A stretch of DNA of 64,000 nucleotides, from NCBI GenBank assembly GCA_038225855.1, contig JBBRQU010000020.1:1-64000 (forward strand), written 5' to 3'. Both the position numbers and the translations under genes were made by a program. Source of the DNA: CAHJXF01 sp038225855. GTDB taxonomy: Bacteria; Pseudomonadota; Gammaproteobacteria; Burkholderiales; Burkholderiaceae_D. Below, piece after piece: positions 8,810 to 17,944 of this stretch (positions within the stretch are counted from its first letter, which is position 1; each line of letters begins with the position of its first letter). Below the pieces are notes generated by a model. The model had not been told where the DNA came from and did not search any database. It saw only the letters and a program-made list of their open reading frames with translations.

Positions 8810-10755
8810 AAACCGTGTCCTCCATCGAATCCATCGCAGCGCGTGTGCTGCGCGCAGTGATTGCACTGGCCGTGTTCTCGCTGGCGTTCGCGACCGGTCC
8901 GGCACGCGCGGTTTTCCTCGAACCCGAGCAGGCTTTTCCGTTCAGCGCGCGCGCGATCGACGCGCAGACCATCGAAGTCAAGTACGGCATTGCCGACGGC
9001 TACTACCTCTATCGCGAGCGCTTCAAGTTCGCGCTCGACCCCGCGAGCTCGGGCGGCGCGACGCTCGGCGAGCCGGTGCTGCCCAAGGGCGAGATCAAGT
9101 TCGACGAAACTTTCGGGAAGAATGTCGAACACTATCGGCATGAAGTCGCAGTCCGGATTCCCGTGCAGGGCGCGACCGGGCCGGTGACCTTGCTGTCGAC
9201 TTCGCAAGGTTGCGCCGACGCGGGGCTCTGTTATCCGCCGCAGCAGGCGCGCGCGGTGTTGATCGTTGCCGCCGCGGCGAGCGGGCCATCGAATCCAGTC
9301 GCGGGTGCGCGCACCGATACATCGTCGACGGCCGCGAACTCGGGCACAAATTCATCGACCCCACTCGACGATTCATCGCGCATAGCGCGCACGTTGAAGA
9401 GCGGCAATCTGGGATGGATCGCATTGCTCTTCGTCGGTCTCGGCTTGTTGCTCGCGTTCACGCCTTGCGTGTTGCCGATGCTGCCTATCCTGTCATCGAT
9501 CATCGTCGGGCAGGCGAATACGCCAACGACCCGGGGCGCGGGCTTAGTTCTCGCGCTGGCCTACTCGCTCGGTCTTGCGCTGGTGTACACCCTGCTCGGC
9601 ATCGCGGCGGGTCTCGTCGGTGAAGGACTCGCCGCGATGCTGCAAACCCCGATCGTGCTCGGCGTCTTCGCGCTGCTGCTCGTCGTGTTGTCGCTGTCGA
9701 TGTTCGGCTTCTACGAATTGCAGGTTCCTGCGAGCGTGCAGGCGAAGCTTGCGCAATGGTCGGGAGGTTTTGGCGCCGTGAGGCAGACGGCGCGCGCGGA
9801 TGGATCGCGGCGCGTGGGCGCGGGCCGGCTCGCGGGCGTGTTCGCGATGGGCGCGATCTCGGCATTGATCGTCGGACCGTGCATCGCCGCGCCGCTCGCG
9901 GGCACCCTGCTCTATATCTCGCAGACCCGTGACGTGTTGATCGGTGGCCTCGCGCTGTTCTCGCTCGCGGCCGGCATGAGCGTGCCGCTGCTCTTGATCG
10001 GTCTGTCGGCCGGATCGCTGTTGCCGCGCGCAGGCGTGTGGATGGAAACCGTCAAGCAATTCTTCGGCGTGCTGCTGCTCGCCGTCGCGTTGTGGATGAT
10101 CACGCCTATCGTGCCGTCGTGGCTGATCATGCTCGGATGGGCGGTGCTTGCGATCGTCAGTGCGATGTATCTGCGCGTGTTCGATGCGCTTGCTCCCGAT
10201 GCGCGCGGTGTCATGCGTCTGGGCAAAGGTCTCGGCGCGTTGTTGTTGCTCGCCGGAGCAGTCGAGTTCGTCGGTCTGGCGACCGGCGGGCGGGATGTGC
10301 TGCAACCGCTTGCGCATCTCGAGCGCACGACAGCCGGCAACAGCGAGGGGCCGACTGCGAGCGCGGGTCCGCGCTTCGAGATCGTCAAGAGTTCCGCAGA
10401 ACTCGACCGCCGGATTGCTTCAGCGGGCCGGCCGGTGATGCTCGACTTCTATGCCGACTGGTGCGTGTCGTGCAAGGAGATGGAGCGCTACACCTACACC
10501 GATGCGCGCGTGGCTTCACGCATGCAGGGCTTTTTGCTGCTCAAGGCCGATGTGACTGCGAACGACGCCGACGATCGCGCGATGTTGAAGCGCTTTCATC
10601 TCTTCGGCCCGCCCGGCATCGTGTTCTTCGATCGCGACGGCAAGATGATTGCGGATTCCGCGGTGATCGGCTTTCAGGATGCCGACCGCTTTCTTCAAAG
10701 TCTCGCGCGCGTTGGCGATGTGCCCGCGCTCGCGCCTCAGGCGGCGATGCGGTGA
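8806..10755 (+). CDS. dsbD: Thiol:disulfide interchange protein DsbD
   Basis: DsbD carries electrons from cytoplasmic thioredoxin across the inner membrane to periplasmic DsbC, DsbG and CcmG. The 649 residues show a signal peptide (about 1-36) and the periplasmic alpha domain with Cys136 and Cys142. Next is an eight-helix membrane domain with Cys221 (FTPCVLPMLPILSS) and Cys359 (IVGPCIAAPLAG), then a thioredoxin-like C-terminal domain with Cys553-Val-Ser-Cys556. All six redox cysteines are therefore present. It overlaps cutA by four bases. Its end overlaps the convergent moeB end by 19 bases. Confidence 0.96.
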   Translation: MKTVSSIESIAARVLRAVIALAVFSLAFATGPARAVFLEPEQAFPFSARAIDAQTIEVKYGIADGYYLYRERFKFALDPASSGGATLGEPVLPKGEIKFDETFGKNVEHYRHEVAVRIPVQGATGPVTLLSTSQGCADAGLCYPPQQARAVLIVAAAASGPSNPVAGARTDTSSTAANSGTNSSTPLDDSSRIARTLKSGNLGWIALLFVGLGLLLAFTPCVLPMLPILSSIIVGQANTPTTRGAGLVLALAYSLGLALVYTLLGIAAGLVGEGLAAMLQTPIVLGVFALLLVVLSLSMFGFYELQVPASVQAKLAQWSGGFGAVRQTARADGSRRVGAGRLAGVFAMGAISALIVGPCIAAPLAGTLLYISQTRDVLIGGLALFSLAAGMSVPLLLIGLSAGSLLPRAGVWMETVKQFFGVLLLAVALWMITPIVPSWLIMLGWAVLAIVSAMYLRVFDALAPDARGVMRLGKGLGALLLLAGAVEFVGLATGGRDVLQPLAHLERTTAGNSEGPTASAGPRFEIVKSSAELDRRIASAGRPVMLDFYADWCVSCKEMERYTYTDARVASRMQGFLLLKADVTANDADDRAMLKRFHLFGPPGIVFFDRDGKMIADSAVIGFQDADRFLQSLARVGDVPALAPQAAMR

Positions 10756-11537
10756 GCGCGGCCACGGGTCGCATCGTCGCCGCAGATCGGGCAGCCCGGA
10801 TCGCGTTCGAGTGCGATCGTCTGCCAATTCGTCGCGCGGGCATCGAACAGCAACAGTCGTCCCGATAACGACGGCAATCCGATGACGAGCTTGGCCGCTT
10901 CGGCGGCCTGCATCGCGCCGACGATCCCGGTCAAGGGCGCGAACACGCCCATCGTCGAACACGGCACGTCTTCGACTTCATCGCTCTCGGGAAAGAGGCA
11001 GGCATAGCATGGCGAAAGCGATTGCAGTGGGGAGGATTGCGCGCTCCGCAGGTCGAAGCTCGCAATCTGGCCGTCGAAGCGAATCGCCGCGCCCGATACG
11101 AGCGGCTTGCCGGCGACCACGCAAGCGCGATTGACCGCGTGGCGCGTCGCGAAGTTGTCGCTGCAATCGAGCACCACGTCGGCCTCGTCGACAAGCGCAA
11201 GCAGGCGTTCGCCTGCGACGCGCTCATGCACGGCACGCACCTCGACATCGGGATTGAGCCGCTCTAACGCGCTCTTGCCCGATGCAACCTTCGCAAGCCC
11301 GACGTCGGGTGTGCCGTGCAGGATTTGCCGTTGCAGGTTTGTGAGATCGACCTTGTCATCGTCGACCAGCGTCAACGTGCCGATGCCGCTCACGGCCAGA
11401 TAGATCGCCGCCGGCGAGCCGAGGCCACCCGCGCCGATCACGAGCGCCTGCGCGCTTCGCAACTTCTCCTGACCCTCGATGCCGATGTCGTCGAGAAGAA
11501 TGTGACGCGAGTAGCGCAGCAGTTGCTGGTCGTTCAT
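10737..11537 (-). CDS. moeB: Molybdopterin-synthase adenylyltransferase (MoeB/ThiF family)
   Basis: This E1-like enzyme adenylates the C-terminal glycine of MoaD (or ThiS) before sulfur transfer. The 266 residues start MNDQQLLRYSRHILLDDIG, a typical MoeB opening, so I chose ATG 11537 rather than upstream codons. The nucleotide-binding motif VIGAGGLGSPAAIYLA is present, as are LTNLQRQILH with its catalytic Arg, and DCSDNFATR. Zinc pairs appear as CYACLF and CPICGD. The probable active-site Cys lies in VPCSTMGVFAPL. A rhodanese domain, present in some MoeB-like enzymes, is absent. It is co-directional with ctpA but separated from it by a terminator. Confidence 0.93.
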   Translation of the reverse strand: MNDQQLLRYSRHILLDDIGIEGQEKLRSAQALVIGAGGLGSPAAIYLAVSGIGTLTLVDDDKVDLTNLQRQILHGTPDVGLAKVASGKSALERLNPDVEVRAVHERVAGERLLALVDEADVVLDCSDNFATRHAVNRACVVAGKPLVSGAAIRFDGQIASFDLRSAQSSPLQSLSPCYACLFPESDEVEDVPCSTMGVFAPLTGIVGAMQAAEAAKLVIGLPSLSGRLLLFDARATNWQTIALERDPGCPICGDDATRGRAHRIAA

Positions 11538-11574
11538 GGTTCGCCCGTGAGCCATCGCGCATCGTGGAGGGCCC

Positions 11575-11612
11575 AAAAAAAAAGCCGCCGATCGTCACTT
11601 CGACCAGCGGCT
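11575..11612 (-). terminator. Intrinsic terminator after ctpA
   Basis: On the minus strand AGCCGC (11612-11607) pairs with GCGGCT (11588-11583) across an 18-base loop and runs into nine T residues (11583-11575). It lies 18 bases past the ctpA stop and about 40 bases before the moeB start, so moeB probably needs its own promoter or read-through. Confidence 0.7.
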
Positions 11613-11629
11613 CGACATCCCTGGCCTTT

Positions 11630-13162
11630 TCAAGGCTTGGTCGATGTCGTCGTCGGCTCTACGCTCTTGGTCGCGGATGGGTTCGCGTCCTTCAACTTGG
11701 CATCGACCTGCTCACGATTGAGAGCGGCCGTCATGCTCTTGGTCTCGACCGGCTCGCCCTTGAGCAGGTGCAGCGCCTGCTGCATCTGGTAGTCGTCCTT
11801 CGAGCCGAACTCGATCGGCTTCTTGAGCGCGGCGGCACGACGTTCGTCTTCGGCCTTGCGCTCTTCGGGGGACAACCCCTCCCTGCGTGCGGCTTCGTTC
11901 GCGGCCACGACTGCGGCCACGTCGGTCGTATTGTTCAGATGACGATCGAGGTCGGCCTCACGCGGGAAAGCGAAGATGTTGCCCTGCGCCGTATCGTCGA
12001 CCACGTAGTCGGGGACGATGCCGGTCGCCTGGATCGAGCGGCCGCTGGGCGTGTAGTAGCGCGAGATGGTCAGCTTGATGCCGGTCTTGCGATCCGGCGG
12101 CAACGGCAGGATGGTCTGCACCGAACCCTTGCCGAAGGTCGTCGTGCCCAGCACCTTGGCGCGCTTGTAGTCCTGCAATGCGCCAGCGACGATCTCGGAC
12201 GCCGAAGCCGAACCGCCGTTGACGAGCACCACCAACGGCACGTCGTGCACGGCCTGCGGCAAATCGCGCAACAGATCCGCGCCGCCGCGCTGATACTCGT
12301 CGCGCGTGGCAGTGAACTTGCCCTGCGCTTCCTGGATTTGACCCTTGGTGGACACGACCAGGCTGTCCTTCGGAAGGAAGGCCGCCGACACGCCAATCGC
12401 GCCGGGCAACACGCCGCCCGGGTTGTTGCGCAGGTCGAGCACCAGACCCTTGAGCGGACCGGCTTTGTAGAGCTCCTCGAGCTTGGAAGCGAGATCGGCG
12501 ACCGTCGGATCCTGGAACTGCGAGACGCGCACGTAGCCGTAGCCCGGCTCGACGATCTTCGCGCGCACGCTTTGAACCTTGATCTCTTCACGGATCAGCG
12601 GCACGACGATGGGCGTCGAGACATCTTTACGCGCGATCGTCAGCGTGACCTTGGTGCCGGGTTCGCCGCGCAGCTTCGTGACGGCTTCGTTGAGCTTCAA
12701 TCCCTTCACGTTCTTGTCGTCGATCTTGACGATCAAATCGCCCGTCTTGATGCCTGCACGAAATGCCGGCGTGCCTTCGATCGGCGAGATCACCTTGATG
12801 TAGCCCGAGCCGTCATCGGTGCCGTCTTCGCGGCCGACCTCGATGCCCAGGCCGCCGAAACGTCCCACCGTCGCCTCGCGCAATTCCTTGAAGGCCTTTT
12901 CGTCGAGATACGCCGAGTGCGGGTCGAGGCCCGACACCATGCCGTTGATGGCTTCGGTGATCAGCTTCTTGTCGTCGACCGGCTCGACGTAACTGGTCTT
13001 GATCGCACCGAATACGTCGGTGAACTGACGGATCTCGTCGATCGGCAGCGGTGATCGCGCGTCCGATGCGCGCTGCGCGGTCGCCGTGATGCCGAGCGAC
13101 AACAACACGCCAGCCAGCACGCCGGTGGAGATCAGGCCGATGTTCTTCAGGGATTTGCGCAT
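11630..13162 (-). CDS. ctpA: S41 family C-terminal processing protease
   Basis: CtpA/Prc proteases cut periplasmic substrates near their C-termini, often under control of lipoprotein adaptors, and trim peptidoglycan hydrolases. The 510 residues show an N-terminal signal anchor (about 8-29), a PDZ domain (about 95-175), and the S41 core with DLRNNPGG. The catalytic Ser320 lies in GGSASASEIVAGAL and Lys345 in TTFGKGSVQ; the 25-residue spacing matches the family. A Lys/Ala-rich tail follows. It is downstream of envC and gpmA on the same strand, a conserved betaproteobacterial cluster. Pairing with a murein hydrolase activator fits a cell-wall role. Confidence 0.95.
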   Translation of the reverse strand: MRKSLKNIGLISTGVLAGVLLSLGITATAQRASDARSPLPIDEIRQFTDVFGAIKTSYVEPVDDKKLITEAINGMVSGLDPHSAYLDEKAFKELREATVGRFGGLGIEVGREDGTDDGSGYIKVISPIEGTPAFRAGIKTGDLIVKIDDKNVKGLKLNEAVTKLRGEPGTKVTLTIARKDVSTPIVVPLIREEIKVQSVRAKIVEPGYGYVRVSQFQDPTVADLASKLEELYKAGPLKGLVLDLRNNPGGVLPGAIGVSAAFLPKDSLVVSTKGQIQEAQGKFTATRDEYQRGGADLLRDLPQAVHDVPLVVLVNGGSASASEIVAGALQDYKRAKVLGTTTFGKGSVQTILPLPPDRKTGIKLTISRYYTPSGRSIQATGIVPDYVVDDTAQGNIFAFPREADLDRHLNNTTDVAAVVAANEAARREGLSPEERKAEDERRAAALKKPIEFGSKDDYQMQQALHLLKGEPVETKSMTAALNREQVDAKLKDANPSATKSVEPTTTSTKP

Positions 13163-13394
13163 GGAACTCTTCTCGAATGACGATACAACATGGACAGGAA
13201 CCGGGTACGCCTGAAGACAACAAGAACGGCGTTGCTAAACTGTAGTCGCTCGATGCTCAAGAACATGACATCGATCATGCGACATATCGTGCTGCCTATG
13301 GATTCGACAATGCAGCAATCGTGCCGAGGATCAGATTTTTGTGACAGATACCGCGTCCCGCACAGTCAAATACGAGCCGGCGCTCCTGCAGGAT

Positions 13395-14798
13395 TCAACG
13401 CACCCCGACCCATCCCATCGGATCGAACGGCCTGCCGCGAAAACGGAGCTCAAAGTATAGACCGGTCTGGTCGTCCCCACTGCTGTTGCCCGACAGTGAA
13501 AGCACGTCGCCGGCCTTGACGGCATCGCCCACGTGCCTGAGCAGGGTTTCATTGCTGCCGTAGATCGACAGGTACTGGTCGCCGTGATCGACGATCAACA
13601 GGTTGCCGAAGCCGCGCAGATAGTCGGCGAATACCACCCGGCCCGCGGCCACCGCGCGCACTTCGGCGTTCGCGTCGGTCCTGATGAATATGCCCTTCCA
13701 CGACGCGCCGCCGTCTCCGCGCGGCGTACCGAAGCGCGCGATCAGCGAGCCGCGCGCCGGCAGCCGCAAACGGCCGCGCTGCTGCGCGAACTCGCCGTTG
13801 ACGACGGACGCATCGGGCACGACATCGACACGCGTCGGCGGCGCTTCTTCGCGCGTGCGCGATGGCGATCCGCGAGACCCGCTCTTCTTTCGCGCCGCGG
13901 CCGCGGCTTGCGCGTTGAGCTCTTCGGCATGGCGCTTCGCGGCTTCGCGACGCGCACGCTCCTCTACGGCTCGGCGATCGATTTCGCGTTGCAGTTGTTC
14001 GACGACCCGCGACAGACGCTGTTCGCCGGCTTCGAGCACGCTCGCCGATTTGCGCTGCTCGACCAGCTTTTGCGAGAGCTTCGTGAGCGCATTTTTATGT
14101 GTGCTCCGATCGCCGACGAGCGACTCGCGTGCGGATTTCTGCGCAGCGGCCTCCTCGGCGAGGGCGCGATTCTCGGCATCGGCATGCTGCTTTTGTTGCT
14201 GCAGTTCCGACACGCGGCCGCGCAGCGCAACGACCTGGGCAACCTCGGCACGCGCGATGAAGCCGAGGTAGACCTCGTTCAGCATCACGCTGCTCGGATC
14301 GCGGCCGGTCAGATAGAGCTTCATCGAATCCTGGTCCGCATTGGCGAGCAGTGCAGTCGCCGTGCGCGCGAGTTCGGTCTGTCGTTCGGCGATCTCGCTC
14401 TCGTAGGTGGACCGCTGCTTGTCGAGATCCACGATGCGCTGTTGCATACCGTGCTGCCGCTCGGCAAGTTGCATGAGGCGCGTATCGACGTCGGCGAGCG
14501 CGCGTTCGGCGCGCGCCAATGCGGCCGCAGTGCCCGCGCGCGACTTCTCGCCCGCACCGATTTCTTTCTTCAGCATCGCGATGCGCTCGACCAGTCGCTC
14601 GCGCTCGGCGCTCTGGCGCGCCTGCGCCTGACGCGGATCTTCGGCTTTCGTCGACTTCGGTGCTTGCTTGCGTTCAGTCGCCGACCTCGCATTGTTCTTC
14701 GTCGCTGCGTCTGAAGGTCCGCACGCGAACCCATAGATCACAAGCGCACAGAAAAGCTCGAGCGCAAGGCGGCCCTGCGCGCAAGTCGGCGCGATCAC
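13395..14798 (-). CDS. envC: EnvC-type murein hydrolase activator (degenerate M23/LytM protein)
   Basis: EnvC activates N-acetylmuramoyl-L-alanine amidases at the division septum and is itself controlled by FtsEX. The 467 residues carry an N-terminal export signal and a long coiled coil (about residues 50-300, many Glu/Lys/Arg heptads). The C-terminal LytM domain runs from about 345 (LIARFGTPRGDGGASWKGI). The zinc ligands of active M23 enzymes are missing: WKGIFIRTD replaces the HxGxD stretch and YLSIYGSNETL replaces the HxH segment, as in E. coli EnvC. Its start overlaps the gpmA stop (ATGA). An FtsX-like protein lies about 25 kb away in this window. Confidence 0.9.
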   Translation of the reverse strand: MIAPTCAQGRLALELFCALVIYGFACGPSDAATKNNARSATERKQAPKSTKAEDPRQAQARQSAERERLVERIAMLKKEIGAGEKSRAGTAAALARAERALADVDTRLMQLAERQHGMQQRIVDLDKQRSTYESEIAERQTELARTATALLANADQDSMKLYLTGRDPSSVMLNEVYLGFIARAEVAQVVALRGRVSELQQQKQHADAENRALAEEAAAQKSARESLVGDRSTHKNALTKLSQKLVEQRKSASVLEAGEQRLSRVVEQLQREIDRRAVEERARREAAKRHAEELNAQAAAAARKKSGSRGSPSRTREEAPPTRVDVVPDASVVNGEFAQQRGRLRLPARGSLIARFGTPRGDGGASWKGIFIRTDANAEVRAVAAGRVVFADYLRGFGNLLIVDHGDQYLSIYGSNETLLRHVGDAVKAGDVLSLSGNSSGDDQTGLYFELRFRGRPFDPMGWVGVR

Positions 14799-15550
14799 AC
14801 CGCAGTCTTCGCCTTGCCTTGCGAAGCGACAGCCGCCATCGCCCTTTCGATCTCGGCCGCGTCGCCGAGGTAGCGACTGCCGATCGGCTTCAACTCGGAG
14901 TCGAGCTCATAGACGAGTGGTCGGCCGGTCGGCACGTTGAGGCCGACGATGTCGTCGTCGCCGATCGCGTCCAGATGCTTGATCAGTGCGCGCAGCGAAT
15001 TACCGTGCGCGGTCACGAGTACGCGCCGGCCGCTTCGAATTGCAGGCGCGATGCTGTCGTTCCAGAAAGGCAGCACGCGCGCGACCGTGTCCTTCAGGCA
15101 TTCGGTCAAGGGGATCTGGTCGCGCCTCAAGCCCGCGTAGCGCGGATCGGAGAAGCTCGCACGCGCGTCGTCGGGATCGAGTGCCGGCGGCGGCGTGTCG
15201 TAGCTGCGTCGCCAGATCAACACTTGCTCGTCGCCGTATTGCGCGGCGGTCTCGGCCTTGTCGAGTCCCTGCAACGCGCCATAGTGACGCTCGTTCAGGC
15301 GCCACGATGGCGCAATCGGAATCCACAGGCGATCCATCTCGTCGAGCGCGATCCAGAGCGTGCGAATGGCGCGCTTCAACACCGACGTGTAGGCCAGATC
15401 GAAATCGAAACCCTGCGCCTTCAGAAGACGGCCGGCTTCGCGCGCTTCGGCGCGTCCTTGCTCGGTCAAGTCCACGTCGGTCCAGCCGGTGAAACGATTC
15501 TCGCGATTCCAGGTCGATTCACCGTGGCGCAAAAGGACGAGTGTGTGCAT
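14795..15550 (-). CDS. gpmA: 2,3-bisphosphoglycerate-dependent phosphoglycerate mutase
   Basis: GpmA interconverts 3- and 2-phosphoglycerate in glycolysis and gluconeogenesis. The 251-residue length is typical. The phosphohistidine motif VLLRHGESTWN gives His9. FTGWTDVDLTEQG, the loop RLNERHYGALQGLDKAET and the second catalytic His in VLVTAHGNSLRAL are all present. It opens a minus-strand operon gpmA-envC-ctpA and overlaps envC by four bases. The divergent rhodanese gene begins about 300 bases away. Confidence 0.96.
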   Translation of the reverse strand: MHTLVLLRHGESTWNRENRFTGWTDVDLTEQGRAEAREAGRLLKAQGFDFDLAYTSVLKRAIRTLWIALDEMDRLWIPIAPSWRLNERHYGALQGLDKAETAAQYGDEQVLIWRRSYDTPPPALDPDDARASFSDPRYAGLRRDQIPLTECLKDTVARVLPFWNDSIAPAIRSGRRVLVTAHGNSLRALIKHLDAIGDDDIVGLNVPTGRPLVYELDSELKPIGSRYLGDAAEIERAMAAVASQGKAKTAV

Positions 15551-15848
15551 GGTCGTATCGATCGATCGTCGCCGCCGACGATGCGTAAGAGAAAGGGGAG
15601 CGCCGCAAGCTCGTCATGAGGGGGAACGCTAGTGTCGGCGATATTTTATAATGCGCGACCGATACACCCGTCGACGCCTGTTGCTCCAGGCTGCTTCGCT
15701 CGACGCATTGCACTCGTACTGCACTCGAACACGAAGCAGACTCGAACTGATCGAGTTCGCGTACCTGCCCGCACACTGCGCCGGACAAAGACGCAATCTG
15801 CCCCGATTACTCACGGCCCATGCATCAAGCCGAACCTATTGCGATCTC
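15551..15848. promoter_or_regulatory. Divergent gpmA / rhodanese intergenic region with TATAAT
   Basis: The only clear signal in these 298 bases is the AT-rich island ATATTTTATAAT at 15641-15652. It contains a perfect -10 hexamer TATAAT (15647-15652) for the plus strand and TATAAA-like sequence for the minus strand. A minus-strand -35 candidate TCGACG sits 18 bases upstream of the latter; the plus-strand -35 is poor. The plus strand also reads open upstream of the rhodanese start, but that frame has no family similarity before GTG 15849. Confidence 0.35.
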
Positions 15849-16532
15849 GTGAAATTCATCCTCGACAATCTCTATCTTTTTGCCATCGCGCTGGTCAGCG
15901 GCGGCATGCTGGTCTGGCCGCTGCTCAAGCGCGGCGGCGGCCACGCCGCCGTCAGTCCTCTCGAAGCCACGCAGCTCATCAATCGTCGCAATGCGATCGT
16001 GATCGACGTGCGCGACGAACAGGTTTTCGCCGGGGGATCGGTCACCGGCGCGCGCAACATCCCTTTCGCCACGCTCGAAGCGCGCATCGCGGAGCTGACG
16101 CGTTTCAAGGCGCGGCCGGCGATCGTCGTGTGCGAGAGCGGGCAGCAATCCACACGCGCTCTGGCCGTGCTCAAGGCGCAGGGGTTCGAAGAGACGCATT
16201 CGCTCGCGGGAGGGCTGTCCGCCTGGAAACAGGCCGGGCTTCCTCTCGTGCAATCGAATCGCGACCTCGGTCGGCCGACGCAAAAGGATGTCGGCAGGAA
16301 TCGGGCAAGGAGCGGCGCGAAGAAGGAGGGCCGCGACGAGGCGCGCGCGTATGACAAGGCCAGGGCTGTCGCGAAAGCCGCGAGCCGTGGCGCGCCGCCG
16401 AGCGCATCGACACTGAACGGTCGTGCAGTGCTCGACGACACGAACGGGAAGTCCGACGCGGTAGTCGACCCCACGCGACTCGAACCCGCGAACGATGCAT
16501 CGACGCCGGATCGCGTGAAGGAAGCCTCGTGA
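15849..16532 (+). CDS. Membrane-anchored rhodanese-like protein with long basic tail
   Basis: Rhodanese domains carry persulfide sulfur on an active-site cysteine. From GTG 15849 the product has 227 residues: one membrane helix (about 5-22), a rhodanese domain (about 33-133) with IDVRDEQVFAGG, and the active loop VVCESGQQS with Cys95. This is followed by GLSAWKQAGLP. The remaining 90 or so residues are a Lys/Arg/Ala-rich, low-complexity tail not usual in this family. An upstream in-frame ATG at 15651 would add 66 residues lacking family features. It overlaps grxC by four bases (GTGA) and leads the grxC-secB-gpsA cluster, suggesting thiol/sulfur redox work. Confidence 0.88.
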   Translation: MKFILDNLYLFAIALVSGGMLVWPLLKRGGGHAAVSPLEATQLINRRNAIVIDVRDEQVFAGGSVTGARNIPFATLEARIAELTRFKARPAIVVCESGQQSTRALAVLKAQGFEETHSLAGGLSAWKQAGLPLVQSNRDLGRPTQKDVGRNRARSGAKKEGRDEARAYDKARAVAKAASRGAPPSASTLNGRAVLDDTNGKSDAVVDPTRLEPANDASTPDRVKEAS

Positions 16533-16822
16533 CTGCGGACGCAACCGCGGACACGATTACACACGTGCGCATGTACAGCACGGCGGTCTGCCCGTTTTGC
16601 GTGATGGCCGAAAGGCTGTTGCGCTCCAAGGGCGTCACCGAGATCGAGAAGGTGCGAATCGACCTTGACCCGGCTGCCCGAAACGACATGATGCAGCAGA
16701 CCGGACGCCGTACCGTCCCGCAGATCTACATCGGCGAGCGGCACGTCGGTGGTTACGATGATCTGGCCGCGCTCGATCGCGCAGGCCAACTGGTCCCGCT
16801 GCTCACTTCCGCCTCATCCTGA
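16529..16822 (+). CDS. grxC: Glutaredoxin 3
   Basis: GrxC is a small glutathione-dependent disulfide reductase. The 97-residue frame starts at GTG 16529, overlapping the rhodanese stop. Its active site is Cys21-Pro-Phe-Cys24 in MYSTAVCPFC; CPYC is more common in this family. The cis-proline motif RRTVPQIYIGERHVGGYDDL provides the glutathione-binding residues. About ten extra residues precede the usual start; no nearer start codon is available. It is immediately followed by secB, a conserved betaproteobacterial and gammaproteobacterial pairing. Confidence 0.95.
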   Translation: MTADATADTITHVRMYSTAVCPFCVMAERLLRSKGVTEIEKVRIDLDPAARNDMMQQTGRRTVPQIYIGERHVGGYDDLAALDRAGQLVPLLTSASS

Positions 16823-16921
16823 GGTCGCATTTTTCCGCAGGCGGCCCGAGCTCCCTGCAAGCTTGCTTGCATTCCGAATGAATCCACTCAAACCCGCAAG
16901 AACCGAACCTCACAAACCATC

Positions 16922-17410
16922 ATGGCCGACGAAACGAATCAAGCACAGCCCACCTTCAACGTGCAGCGCATCTATCTCAAGGACGCCTCGCTCGAAATTC
17001 CCAATGCACCGCGCATCTTCCTCGAAACCGATCCGCCCAACGTCGAAGTGCAGCTCGATGTTTCGAACGCGCCCGTGGTCGATGCGATACACGAGGTCAC
17101 CGTCACCGTGACCGTGACGACGCGCGTGAAGGATCAGGTCGCATTCCTGATCGAAGCCAAGCAGGGCGGCATCTTCGAGATTCGCGATGTGCCTGCCGAG
17201 CAGATGGAGCCGCTCCTGGGCATCGTCTGCCCGAACATCATCTATCCCTATCTGCGCGCCAACCTCGCCGACCTGATCACGCGCACCGGCTTTCCGCCGA
17301 TTCATCTGGCCGAGATCAATTTCGAAGCCTTCTTCAATCAGCGCAAGCAGGCGACGGCGGCCAACGATCAGCAGAGCCTCGTGAACAGCTCCGGCGTGCC
17401 GCTTCAATAA
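16922..17410 (+). CDS. secB: Protein-export chaperone SecB
   Basis: SecB is a cytosolic tetrameric chaperone that holds precursors unfolded and passes them to SecA. The 162 residues contain the full family pattern: FNVQRIYLKDASLEIPNAP, LDVSNAPVVDAIHEVTVTV, EAKQGGIFEI, and the SecA-interacting and peptide-groove segments CPNIIYPYLRANLADLITRTGFPPIHL. An acidic or mixed C-terminal tail follows. ATG 16922 agrees with relatives. The position between grxC and gpsA is conserved. Confidence 0.97.
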   Translation: MADETNQAQPTFNVQRIYLKDASLEIPNAPRIFLETDPPNVEVQLDVSNAPVVDAIHEVTVTVTVTTRVKDQVAFLIEAKQGGIFEIRDVPAEQMEPLLGIVCPNIIYPYLRANLADLITRTGFPPIHLAEINFEAFFNQRKQATAANDQQSLVNSSGVPLQ

Positions 17411-17446
17411 CGCGCACGTCGAACCGTTCGAAGAGATCGTGACCCC

Positions 17447-17923
17447 ATGACTGCGCGCCACACTCGGCTTTATCCGACAGCGGTGCGCGTCGCGTTGTCG
17501 TTCGCGACGATCGTCGGGCCGACCTCGGCGTGGTGTGCGCAATACCAGGCTGTCGGCAACGATCCGGCGATCTTCTACGACGCGCCGACGCTGCGCGGAG
17601 TCAAGACTTTCGTTGCGCCGCGCGGCATGCCGGTCGAAGTGATCGTCGCGCAGGGCGACTGGGTTCGCGTGCGCGACTCGACCGGCGGACTCGCCTGGGT
17701 CGAGAAGAAAGCGCTGGTCGACAAGCGCACGGTCGTCGTCACTGCGAAGACAGGCAGCGCCGACGTGCACGCGACCGCCGACGAAACCGCGCCAGTGGTT
17801 TTTCGCGCGCAGTCGGGGGTGCTGCTCGATCTCGCTTCCGCGCCTGCGTCGGGCTGGGTATCGGTGCGTCATCGCGACGGACAAGGCGGCTTCGTCAAAG
17901 TAGGCGACGTGTGGGGCGAATAG
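17447..17923 (+). CDS. Exported SH3-domain protein
   Basis: The 158-residue product has an N-terminal signal peptide (about 1-32, ending TSAWCA). Bacterial SH3-like (DUF1058/SH3_4 type) sequence follows: AVGNDPAIFYDAPTLRGVK, APRGMPVEVIVAQGDWVRVRD, GLAWVEKKALVDKR. A second half (VVVTAKTGSADVHATADE, GWVSVRHRDGQGGFVKVGDVWG) looks like a second SH3-like repeat. Such proteins are periplasmic and often linked to cell-wall binding; the partner is unknown. It lies between secB and gpsA with short gaps, probably in one transcript. Confidence 0.8.
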   Translation: MTARHTRLYPTAVRVALSFATIVGPTSAWCAQYQAVGNDPAIFYDAPTLRGVKTFVAPRGMPVEVIVAQGDWVRVRDSTGGLAWVEKKALVDKRTVVVTAKTGSADVHATADETAPVVFRAQSGVLLDLASAPASGWVSVRHRDGQGGFVKVGDVWGE

Positions 17924-17944
17924 CCCTCTCCAGGAACCTGTCGA

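Noticed and set aside
11564..13054. Plus-strand open frame antisense to ctpA
   Set aside because: CtpA has its full catalytic set on the other strand; the antisense product has no domain and covers the ctpA terminator.
15651..15848. N-terminal extension of the rhodanese
   Set aside because: The frame is open, but the extra 66 residues are Arg/Cys-rich without family similarity, and GTG 15849 yields the usual membrane-anchor start.
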